A DNA stretch of 9,856 nt from DHVE2 group archaeon (GTDB lineage: Archaea; Thermoplasmatota; Thermoplasmata; Thermoplasmatales; Aciduliprofundaceae), in assembly GCA_015520975.1 (NCBI GenBank), contig WAOZ01000211.1, positions 1 to 9,856 of the forward strand. The letters are read 5' to 3'. Below are positions 1 to 5,843 of this stretch, in pieces. Both the position numbers and the translations under genes were made by a program. Each line of letters starts with the position of its first letter. Position 1 is the stretch's first letter. Below the pieces are notes generated by a model. It worked only from the letters and a program-made list of their open reading frames with translations. It had not been told where the DNA came from and made no database searches.

Positions 1-285
1 GCATATGTGGGTCTGGCGCTTTTTGTAGCGTTTCCATTTCAGGGCTCTGGAGGCGTGGGCGCCACGGTGATAGGCCGAATACTTGGTATGAACAAATACA
101 AAGTTCTCTATTCCATAGTTGCTGGCGCTCTGTTTGGGACCTTTCTCATCGGTTCACTTGCGTATTTTGCAATATTTTCATTCGAAAATATCCCGAAAAG
201 TGTGTTCACCGTAATGGGAATAATTATATTCGTAATAGTGTTTATCGTGGCATATAAATGGATTAAGAAAGGTGGTAAAAAATGA
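1..285 (+). CDS. Small multidrug export-type membrane protein, C-terminal part
   Basis: This is the 3' end of a gene that begins before the window; the frame is open from base 1, so the GTG at 7 is probably an internal Val codon. The visible 94 residues contain a hydrophobic stretch with the small-residue motif AFPFQGSGG, followed by GATVIGRILGMNKYK, then two hydrophobic segments (about residues 41-58 and 70-86) and a basic tail, KWIKKGGKK. The P-x-Q/P-G-S-G turn followed by a helix and 'LG(M/L)' resembles the 'putative small multi-drug export' membrane family (PF06695-like). That match is from memory, and the transported substrate is unknown even for the family. The stop codon overlaps the next gene's ATG by four bases (ATGA), so the two are probably co-transcribed and translationally coupled. 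It could instead be another small integral membrane protein. Confidence 0.6.
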   Translation, partial: AYVGLALFVAFPFQGSGGVGATVIGRILGMNKYKVLYSIVAGALFGTFLIGSLAYFAIFSFENIPKSVFTVMGIIIFVIVFIVAYKWIKKGGKK

Positions 286-1223
286 AAGTACTGGTAACAG
301 GAGGCGCCGGATTTATAGGGAGCCATATCGTGGACAAACTTGTGCAGGAAGGCCACACTGTTAAAGTTTATGACAATCTGAGTTCAGGAAAAATGGAGTT
401 CATCGAACACCACATTGAAAAAACGAATTTTGAGTTCATAAGAGCGAATCTGCTAGATTTTGAAACTCTGAAAAAAGAAATCACAGGAATGGATGTAGTA
501 TTCCATATCGCCGCAAATCCAGATGTGAAACTTGGGGCAAAAGATACAAAAGTACATCTTGAACAGAACGTCCTGGCGACATACAATCTCCTTGAGGCTA
601 TGCGCATTAATGATGTGAATGATATCGTGTTCACTTCCACATCAACTGTTTACGGAGAAGCAAATATAATTCCAACGCCAGAAGATTACGGACCTCTTAT
701 ACCAATTTCCCTGTACGGTGCATCTAAACTTGCTGCCGAGGCTTTCATAATGTCTTACGCGCATACATTCGGCATCAGAGCGGTTGTATACAGATTCGCA
801 AACATAGTGGGTCCGAGAAGCACACACGGCGTTATTTACGATTTCATTATGAAACTCAAAAAAGACCCTACAAAACTCGAAATTCTCGGAGATGGTACCC
901 AAACCAAATCGTATCTGTACATAGACGACTGCGTAGACGCCATACTATTCGGATTCCGCCACAGAAAAAATGATGTGGAGATTTTCAACATAGGTAGCGA
1001 GGACTGGATAAATGTCAGAAAAATCGCAGATATAGTGGTGGAAGAAATGGGACTCACCGGCGTGAAATATCAATTCACCGGTGGCAAAAGGGGATGGAAA
1101 GGCGATGTACCTAAAATGCTATTATCTATAGAAAAAATCAAGAGCTATGGCTGGAAACCAAGGCATAACAGTGAAGAGAGTGTGAGACTCACCGCCAGAC
1201 ATCTTATTAGAGAGTTTATGTGA
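282..1223 (+). CDS. NAD-dependent sugar-nucleotide epimerase/dehydratase (GalE-like)
   Basis: This 313-residue cytoplasmic enzyme belongs to the extended short-chain dehydrogenase/reductase superfamily. The Rossmann motif TGGAGFIG is at residues 6-13, and D31 at the end of the second strand is placed to bind the adenosine ribose of NAD. A catalytic Ser/Thr cluster (FTSTSTVYGE, 117-126) and the YGASK motif (Y145, K149) complete the active site. The segment GDGTQTKSYLYIDDCVDA (203-220) is the usual substrate-domain motif of UDP-glucose 4-epimerases and relatives. Length fits the family (about 310-340). The probable reaction is C4 epimerisation of a UDP-hexose, which would supply precursors for surface glycans; the exact sugar cannot be read from the sequence. 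The start is fixed by the ATGA overlap with the upstream gene. The 3' end overlaps the convergent regulator by 8 bp. An archaeal NDP-sugar dehydratase or UDP-uronate epimerase is an alternative. Confidence 0.88.
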   Translation: MKVLVTGGAGFIGSHIVDKLVQEGHTVKVYDNLSSGKMEFIEHHIEKTNFEFIRANLLDFETLKKEITGMDVVFHIAANPDVKLGAKDTKVHLEQNVLATYNLLEAMRINDVNDIVFTSTSTVYGEANIIPTPEDYGPLIPISLYGASKLAAEAFIMSYAHTFGIRAVVYRFANIVGPRSTHGVIYDFIMKLKKDPTKLEILGDGTQTKSYLYIDDCVDAILFGFRHRKNDVEIFNIGSEDWINVRKIADIVVEEMGLTGVKYQFTGGKRGWKGDVPKMLLSIEKIKSYGWKPRHNSEESVRLTARHLIREFM

Positions 1224-1557
1224 TTATCTCTTTCTCTATTATCTCCGGTTCCTGCCATTTAATATGCAGTTTTATCCTTAGCCGATTTCTATGATAACTC
1301 ACTTCAAAATTTTCCACCTGCGATCTGTACAGCTTGTATCTTTTTCCGTCAGATGTTAGTCGGGTATCTTCAACTTTTATAAGTCCAAAGCTCTCCAGCT
1401 CTTTTATTTTGCGATAAGCACTCGCAAGAGGTATATCAAACTTATATGCAAGTTCACGAACCGACATCGGTCGCAATGCAGTCGCCGCCAGTATTTTCAG
1501 GTTGTATTCATCCATCAATACCATCGTTAGAGCATGCCTATTCATCAGCATCCCCAT
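1216..1557 (-). CDS. Winged-helix DNA-binding regulator, copy A
   Basis: This small cytoplasmic transcription regulator (113 residues from ATG 1557) has one winged helix-turn-helix domain. The stretch KILAATALRPMSVRELAYKF forms the first helices, and IPLASAYRKIKELESFGLIKV (about 62-82) is the helix-turn-helix with the recognition helix on S-x-x-Y-R-K-I. A basic wing (SDGKRYKLYRS) and a beta-rich C-terminus (ENFEVSYHRNRLRIKLHIKW) follow. It is clearly related to the divergently transcribed neighbour at 1758-2054, for example in the shared 'IP..Y(R)(R/K)IK.L...GL' and 'GKR.K.YRS..E.F' patterns. Starts at 1551 or 1545 are also possible; the MN beginning at 1545 lines up with an MN in the neighbour. 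A TATA-like element at 1576-1585 predicts transcription starting near 1554, so a leaderless message is likely. No effector domain or metal-binding cluster is visible. The family looks ArsR/TrmB-like and the target genes are unknown. Confidence 0.75.
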   Translation of the reverse strand: MGMLMNRHALTMVLMDEYNLKILAATALRPMSVRELAYKFDIPLASAYRKIKELESFGLIKVEDTRLTSDGKRYKLYRSQVENFEVSYHRNRLRIKLHIKWQEPEIIEKEIIT

Positions 1558-1575
1558 ATATCAATCCCTTCAACC

Positions 1576-1585
1576 CTTTAAGTAT
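1576..1585 (-). promoter_or_regulatory. TATA-like promoter element for regulator A
   Basis: On the minus strand this reads ATACTTAAAG, an archaeal TATA-like element. Its centre (about 1580) lies 23-26 nt before the ATG at 1557 and the alternative ATG at 1551, which fits leaderless transcription. No good ribosome site precedes any of the possible starts. This is read by eye only. Confidence 0.4.
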
Positions 1586-1682
1586 GTTTCGGCGTAGTTT
1601 TCTGTACGGATAATTAGCCAAGAAATTAGTAAATGGGAATCATATCTGTTAATATTGTATGAAACACAGTCATTAATTCCAA

Positions 1683-1714
1683 TTTATAAAAATTATCTCA
1701 AAAATTTTTAATAT
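1683..1714 (+). promoter_or_regulatory. Candidate promoter(s) for regulator B
   Basis: Two AT-rich TATA candidates lie here: TTTATAAA at 1683-1690, and the palindromic AAAAATTTTT at 1700-1709 running into TAATA. The first predicts a start near 1713, giving a leader of about 45 nt to the ATG at 1758 that includes its GGAGGTGA. The second predicts a start near 1735, almost leaderless for the ATG at 1737. The rest of the divergent spacer (about 1590-1680) is AT-rich with no repeat I could support. Confidence 0.4.
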
Positions 1715-1722
1715 CACGCGTG
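1715..1722. promoter_or_regulatory. Palindrome CACGCGTG, candidate operator
   Basis: This perfect 8-bp GC-rich palindrome sits in an otherwise AT-rich spacer, just downstream of the TATA candidates and near the predicted transcription start of regulator B. That placement suits a repressor-type operator, possibly for one of the two divergent winged-helix proteins (autoregulation). An 8-bp palindrome can occur by chance, so the assignment is tentative. Confidence 0.3.
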
Positions 1723-1757
1723 TGGCATGGTTCATTATGAACACGGAGGTGAGCGCC

Positions 1758-2054
1758 ATGGTTGGACTGTTGATGGATAAATATGCATCGCAGATCCTGC
1801 TGGGAACAGCGAAGAAACCAAAAGGCATAAGGGAGATAAGCAGAGATTACAACATTCCTGTGAGCGTTTGTTATCGTCGAATCAAGAAACTGGTGGATAT
1901 GGGTCTTTTGACGGAGGTCAGATACGGAAAAAGGGCGAAATACAGATCCAACATAGAGGATTTCAGGGCGGTGCTGAATTTCGAAGAGAACAAACTCTAC
2001 ATAACAATGACTGCGGACGGCGAGGAATTTGAAGCCGAAACATCAATTCTCTGA
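1758..2054 (+). CDS. Winged-helix DNA-binding regulator, copy B
   Basis: This is a single-domain winged-helix regulator (98 residues from ATG 1758). It contains QILLGTAKKPKGIREISRDY as the first helices, NIPVSVCYRRIKKLVDMGLL as the helix-turn-helix, and a short basic wing (RYGKRAKYRS). The C-terminal tail is acidic (DGEEFEAETSIL). I chose ATG 1758 because GGAGGTGA at 1745-1752 lies 5 nt before it, the same motif and spacing as at the archaellum accessory gene. GTG 1722 (110 residues) and ATG 1737 (105 residues) are in frame, and the MN at 1737 aligns with an MN in the paralogue at 1216-1557, so a leaderless longer form cannot be excluded. The two regulators are a diverged tandem family with a shared promoter region. 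The surface-protein gene starts 49 nt downstream on the same strand, so it may be controlled or co-transcribed with this gene. The target is unknown. Confidence 0.75.
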   Translation: MVGLLMDKYASQILLGTAKKPKGIREISRDYNIPVSVCYRRIKKLVDMGLLTEVRYGKRAKYRSNIEDFRAVLNFEENKLYITMTADGEEFEAETSIL

Positions 2055-2070
2055 AGATAATCGCAAAAAA

Positions 2071-2080
2071 AAGGTTAAAT
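2071..2080 (+). promoter_or_regulatory. Possible TATA-like element for the surface protein gene
   Basis: GGTTAAAT follows an A-rich run (2065-2072) that could act as a BRE. Its centre is about 26 nt before the ATG at 2104, so the surface-protein gene might be transcribed independently with almost no leader. The element is weak, and read-through from regulator B is equally possible. Confidence 0.28.
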
Positions 2081-2103
2081 CCGCAAATAAGAAACAGGAG
2101 AGT

Positions 2104-4986
2104 ATGAAAACCATACTGGCATCCACAGTGATGATACTGCTCATTTCTTCGATATTCATTCCAATTTCTTCTCAAAATCCGTACATCAACCGCTTCTCAG
2201 ATCACATGGATAAAGGGTACACATTTAAGGATAATATTATGTGGGGCGGTGTCAAAAGATTGACATGGTTTGGCAATGCCTCCGATCCCGTGATATTATC
2301 GGATGATAATGGAAACTACGATGTGGTTTGGGCAGATAATAGATACGGAAACTGGGACATATATTATCTGAAAATAACAGTAAACGGCTTCAAACTTGTG
2401 AATGATACAAGAATAACTTCCTACTCAGGTGAGGATATAAAACCATCCGCCGCTAAGTACGGCAATAATATATGCATTGTATGGCAGAGATTGATTAACG
2501 GAAGATGGTCCATATATTATACAAGAATATATTATGGCCCGGACAATATCTCCATAGAGGTCCCACCCAAACCAATTCACACCGGAAAATACAATTCTAC
2601 AAATCCAAAAATTGCCGTGGATACACGGGGATTTGTATTTGTGGTATGGCAAGAATACACTGGTACCAACTGGGATATTTTTTATCAAAAATTTGACCTC
2701 AACGGCAATCCTGTTTTCGCACCCATCAATGTATCCAGAGATCCTTCCAATTCCACAGATCCTGCGTTATCTATAGTATCAAACCAAACTGTTACTTATG
2801 TTCATATAATGTGGCTCGATGACTCCACAACCCCGGGATATAGCATATTTTATCGCAAACTTGATTGCTGCGGCTATTTTCTAACACCTCCAAGAAGGCT
2901 GAGCGTCGTATCACCTAAAACGATGGTGGATCTTCAAGCAACAGAAAATAGCATCTATACCGTATTTTCATGCGCCAGAGAGAATTCAAGTTATGAGATA
3001 ATATACACCCTTCTGAACTCAAGCGGAATAACCCTCATTGACGATACAAACCTCACTCCGCTGGACGGCATAGATTCAACATATCCGCACATAGCATTCT
3101 ATCAAGATAGGATATTCCTCACTTACGCTGATCTCGGAACAGAGAGCGTAAAATTCGCGCTTTATACTACCTCGGGAAAAATCACAGGCAGCATATTCAA
3201 TGTATCCTCCGCACAATCTTTTACACCGGATATAGCTGTATCTGAAAAATCTGCGGGAATTGTATGGGTAGAAGAAATCAATTCCACAATGTTTCTATTT
3301 TTCAGATCTGCAGTTTTTCCGGATATAAAGGTCAAAAACATAAATCTTAAGTTGAATGAGAATAGAGCGAATATCACCGTTAATATATCTTCAGATTTCA
3401 ATATGAACACCTATGTGAATTGTATGATTCTTGTTGATAATGATTCATTCTATTCAAATGCAGTATACATCACCAATTCAGCCACCGTGAATGCTTCAAT
3501 AAATGTTTCCGGAGGAGATCACATATTGACAGTAATAGTTGATCCAGAACACAATATTATTGATGCTAATTTCACAAATAATATTGCAAATAAAACATTT
3601 TTTGTGAGCGTTTATTCATTCAGGTTGTATGCGCCTTCGGCCATCTCGTTATCTGCGGGGAATTATACAGAAGTTAGTGCGATTCTAATCAACACAGGCA
3701 ATATGAAAGATAGCTACTCCGTGCACATAGTCTCAAACAGCACCGAAGTTCTTGTCTCTCCTACCTGGATGAATATCAACCTCTCACCGGAACAGAACAG
3801 TTTCCTTAATTTCACCGTCTACTCAAAATTATCATCAACTCCGGGAGCACATAATCTCACAGTCGTGATAATATCCGCCGGCTCTGCAAAACTGCTATCA
3901 GAAAATATAACTGTCATAATAACACCTCTGATTCAGTTTTCTCTGGAATACCAGAGTATCTACTATTTCAAACCCGGCACATTTGGAAATATAACGCTGA
4001 AAATAAAAAACATCGGTACGGTAAACGACACATACCGTATATATGCGTTTCAGGAACTGAACTGGCCTATGGAAATATCCAACACCTCCGAAAATATCAC
4101 GCCGTGTAATTATAAACTGATAAATGTGAGACTTTTAGTGCCAAACGGAATCGCGGCATATTCAAAAAATATAATTCAAATCACAGTAATTTCGAATACC
4201 ACTGGAATCATCAAAAATGCCACGGTACTGATAATAGTTGCACCTATGAAAAGCGCATACGCGTATATCGTTTCAACAAGTAAAAATGGCAGCATATATT
4301 ACATCAACATTAGGGTAAGAAACACAGGGAATATTGCAGAAGTCGTAAATATCCACTGTTCCGGAAATTTTTCAGATTATGCATACATCAGCCCAGCATC
4401 CACTCTTTTGGAACCCGAGCAGTGGGGCAACATTTCTATAAGCTTGTACATACCTGAAAACACTTTGGCCGGTGCATATCCAGTGTACATAAAGGGGTAC
4501 TGCGGCGACAACGAAACGCTGTTCTCATTATCCGTAAATGTGGTGGTGGAACCTGTACACAGATATACGGTGGAGATCGAACGTGTGTCATCAAAGAATT
4601 CCATAAGCTTCGATATGAAGATAAGAAATCAGGGCAATGTAATGGAAGTGTTTACGATAATGGCTGTCCTTAAATCAAAAAACATCACCTGGGTACTTAG
4701 GGTGAACAATTTGAATTACACAAATGAGACAACAATCACGGTTGAACCAAACTCAACTGTTAATATTGTAATATATCCTAAAACTCAATTACCGAACGGA
4801 AAATATACCCTTATAATTCATATCATTTCCGGGGAAGGTGTGAGTAAAAATTCAACAATACCTTTCGAAATATCCTCTAAAGGGGGTTTTGATATTGTTT
4901 CGTTCTTCTTTGATAATCTGATATACATAACCATACTTGCCGTGGCCATCGGAGGACTTGTAGCTTTCATCAGAAAAAGAGATTGA
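2104..4986 (+). CDS. Large secreted surface protein: beta-propeller, CARDB-like and Ig-like domains, C-terminal anchor
   Basis: This 960-residue protein has a signal peptide (MKTILASTVMILLISSIFIP), so most of it should lie outside the cell. Residues about 50-405 hold seven repeats with a 'hydrophobic-V-W-x, then G-x-W-(D/S)-I-(Y/F)-Y' pattern, for example GNWDIYY, GRWSIYY, TNWDIFY and GYSIFY, predicting a seven-bladed propeller. Residues about 405-503 resemble CARDB (DIKVKNINLKL and a D-x-x-N-x-I-x-D-x-N-x-x-N-N motif). Four Ig-like domains with N-T-G-N or N-x-G-x signatures (NEW3/NPCBM-associated type) span about 505-924. A membrane helix (about 936-955) ends in RKRD. About 40 N-X-S/T sequons suggest dense N-glycosylation. 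ATG 2104 is chosen for the signal peptide and the AGGAG at 2096-2100; TTG 2029 would add a lysine-rich 25-residue leader overlapping the previous gene. A role as cell-envelope, adhesion or ligand-binding protein is inferred; no enzymatic motif is visible. Confidence 0.8.
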   Translation: MKTILASTVMILLISSIFIPISSQNPYINRFSDHMDKGYTFKDNIMWGGVKRLTWFGNASDPVILSDDNGNYDVVWADNRYGNWDIYYLKITVNGFKLVNDTRITSYSGEDIKPSAAKYGNNICIVWQRLINGRWSIYYTRIYYGPDNISIEVPPKPIHTGKYNSTNPKIAVDTRGFVFVVWQEYTGTNWDIFYQKFDLNGNPVFAPINVSRDPSNSTDPALSIVSNQTVTYVHIMWLDDSTTPGYSIFYRKLDCCGYFLTPPRRLSVVSPKTMVDLQATENSIYTVFSCARENSSYEIIYTLLNSSGITLIDDTNLTPLDGIDSTYPHIAFYQDRIFLTYADLGTESVKFALYTTSGKITGSIFNVSSAQSFTPDIAVSEKSAGIVWVEEINSTMFLFFRSAVFPDIKVKNINLKLNENRANITVNISSDFNMNTYVNCMILVDNDSFYSNAVYITNSATVNASINVSGGDHILTVIVDPEHNIIDANFTNNIANKTFFVSVYSFRLYAPSAISLSAGNYTEVSAILINTGNMKDSYSVHIVSNSTEVLVSPTWMNINLSPEQNSFLNFTVYSKLSSTPGAHNLTVVIISAGSAKLLSENITVIITPLIQFSLEYQSIYYFKPGTFGNITLKIKNIGTVNDTYRIYAFQELNWPMEISNTSENITPCNYKLINVRLLVPNGIAAYSKNIIQITVISNTTGIIKNATVLIIVAPMKSAYAYIVSTSKNGSIYYINIRVRNTGNIAEVVNIHCSGNFSDYAYISPASTLLEPEQWGNISISLYIPENTLAGAYPVYIKGYCGDNETLFSLSVNVVVEPVHRYTVEIERVSSKNSISFDMKIRNQGNVMEVFTIMAVLKSKNITWVLRVNNLNYTNETTITVEPNSTVNIVIYPKTQLPNGKYTLIIHIISGEGVSKNSTIPFEISSKGGFDIVSFFFDNLIYITILAVAIGGLVAFIRKRD

Positions 4987-4995
4987 TCCTCCCGT

Positions 4996-5034
4996 GATTT
5001 TAGAATGTGAAAATCAAAATTTTTAATCATTTTT
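4996..5034 (+). terminator. T-rich transcription terminator after the surface protein gene
   Basis: A short AT-rich hairpin (GATTTT 4996-5001 with AAAATC 5010-5015, 8-nt loop) is followed by two T5 tracts (5020-5024 and 5030-5034). Archaeal termination depends mainly on T-tracts, so the tracts are the stronger part of the evidence. The position, 10-50 nt after the stop and before the archaellin promoter, fits. Confidence 0.45.
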
Positions 5035-5050
5035 ATAGAATTGTATCTAA

Positions 5051-5060
5051 ATATTTAAAA
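5051..5060 (+). promoter_or_regulatory. Archaellin gene promoter (TATA box)
   Basis: ATATTTAAAA is the best TATA box in the window. It predicts transcription starting near 5080, giving a leader of about 45 nt that carries a hairpin and the GAGGTGAT ribosome site at 5113-5120, 5 nt before the ATG. Unlike the leaderless genes in the window, this message has a real 5' leader, as expected for a highly translated structural protein. Confidence 0.6.
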
Positions 5061-5084
5061 ACCCAATTCTCATACTAACGATTG

Positions 5085-5097
5085 GAGCCAAAGGCTC
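5085..5097 (+). promoter_or_regulatory. Hairpin in the archaellin mRNA leader
   Basis: GAGCC (5085-5089), AAA loop (5090-5092) and GGCTC (5093-5097) form a perfect 5-bp stem, extendable outwards by three G·U pairs. The right arm can instead pair with the downstream AGAGACC (5104-5110), so two mutually exclusive structures are possible just ahead of the ribosome site. No match to a known riboswitch or leader family was recognised. Confidence 0.4.
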
Positions 5098-5125
5098 TGG
5101 AAAAGAGACCCCGAGGTGATAGAAT

Positions 5126-5767
5126 ATGAAAAAGGTATGGAATAAAAAAGAAGAAGGCGAATTCGGAATCGGCACACTGATAATCTTTATAGCAATGATT
5201 ATCGTAGCCGCCGTTGCCGCCACAGTGCTCATACAGACAGCGTACCAGCTGCAGCAGCAGGCTGAGGAGACAGGCAATATAGCCATACAGGATGTTGCAA
5301 CCGGATTTAAGATAATACATATGGGCGGACAGGTGAATCTGGCTGCATCACCGCCAAAACTCAGCACCATCGAAATAAAAGTTGGCTTGATCGCAGGAAG
5401 CCCTGCCATAGATATGAAAAATGTGCTTATTGAAATAACAGACGGAACCACTGATGTTACCCTAAATTTCACAGCGAATACTATTCGAGTCCTTGGTGGT
5501 GTAGTAGGTAATACCACAATAACAGGGAACGGAACCGAATTCACTGCGATACTTCTTAGAGATATGCCTCCGCAGAACTGGAACTCCCAGTATGTGATGA
5601 CACAGGGAGATGTTGTGAAGCTTGTGATAAACGCTACTGCTGTAGGTCTGGATCTCACACCACAGTCTCAGGTGACTTTGCAGATTATACCCAAACATGG
5701 TGTACCGACATATGCTGCATTCATGGTTCCTGCAACACTGACAACCAAGTACGTGGACCTCTACTGA
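5126..5767 (+). CDS. arlB: Archaellin (archaeal flagellin), major filament subunit
   Basis: This is a 213-residue pre-archaellin. The class III signal peptide MKKVWNKKEEG is followed by EFGIGTLIIFIAMIIVAAVAA, the hallmark hydrophobic helix that packs in the filament core; the predicted prepilin-peptidase (ArlK/FlaK) cut is after G11. The conserved helix continues as TVLIQTAYQLQQQAEETG (33-50). From about residue 68 onward there is a beta-rich outer domain ending in the archaellin-type 'IIPKHGVPTYAAFMVPATL' tail. Four N-X-S/T sequons (N114, N129, N135, N169) lie in the exposed domain, so N-glycosylation is likely. Residues -2 and -3 of the cleavage site are Glu rather than the usual Lys/Arg. 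The gene has its own TATA box, a hairpin leader and a GAGGTGAT ribosome site. It is followed by T-rich DNA and then the accessory gene, with no second archaellin copy in the window. Length is typical of single-archaellin species. Confidence 0.93.
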   Translation: MKKVWNKKEEGEFGIGTLIIFIAMIIVAAVAATVLIQTAYQLQQQAEETGNIAIQDVATGFKIIHMGGQVNLAASPPKLSTIEIKVGLIAGSPAIDMKNVLIEITDGTTDVTLNFTANTIRVLGGVVGNTTITGNGTEFTAILLRDMPPQNWNSQYVMTQGDVVKLVINATAVGLDLTPQSQVTLQIIPKHGVPTYAAFMVPATLTTKYVDLY

Positions 5768-5774
5768 TGTTTCC

Positions 5775-5827
5775 ATTTATTTTCTTTAATTTCAGCGCAC
5801 AGCGTACAGTGATTATCCCCTGAAATT
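5775..5827 (+). terminator. T-rich attenuator and stem-loop between archaellin and accessory gene
   Basis: A T-rich run (5775-5787) is followed by a perfect 8-bp inverted repeat, AATTTCAG (5788-5795) and CTGAAATT (5820-5827), with a 24-nt loop. The right arm ends 3 nt before the GGAGGTGA of the next gene. Partial termination here would let archaellin be made in excess over the accessory protein, and the stem may also influence access to the ribosome site. No separate TATA box for the accessory gene is evident. Confidence 0.4.
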
Positions 5828-5843
5828 CAAGGAGGTGATAAAA

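Noticed and set aside
7..9. GTG at base 7 as the start of the first gene
   Set aside because: The frame is open to base 1, and the family-type hydrophobic region is already under way, so the gene is cut by the window edge.
1558..1757. Possible small gene or RNA in the divergent spacer
   Set aside because: No open frame with a start signal and no convincing long hairpin was seen; promoter elements explain the region.
2029..2103. In-frame TTG start adding a lysine-rich 25-residue leader to the surface protein
   Set aside because: It overlaps the preceding regulator by 26 bp and puts the signal peptide 25 residues inside. ATG 2104 gives a normal signal peptide and has AGGAG just upstream.
2320..2700. 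Similar nucleotide stretches such as the ACTGGGA-ATAT-TTTAT-like copies
   Set aside because: They are not DNA repeats in their own right but reflect the W-D-I-Y-Y blade motif of the encoded propeller.
5047..5658. 203-codon open frame on the minus strand opposite the archaellin
   Set aside because: It is a shadow of the archaellin gene. The translation is rich in Ser/Thr/Pro/Cys without domain motifs, and it would run over the archaellin promoter. The plus-strand product is unmistakable.
5835..5843. GTG start for the archaellum accessory protein
   Set aside because: The GTG is part of the GGAGGTGA ribosome site itself, which is ideally spaced for the ATG at 5844.
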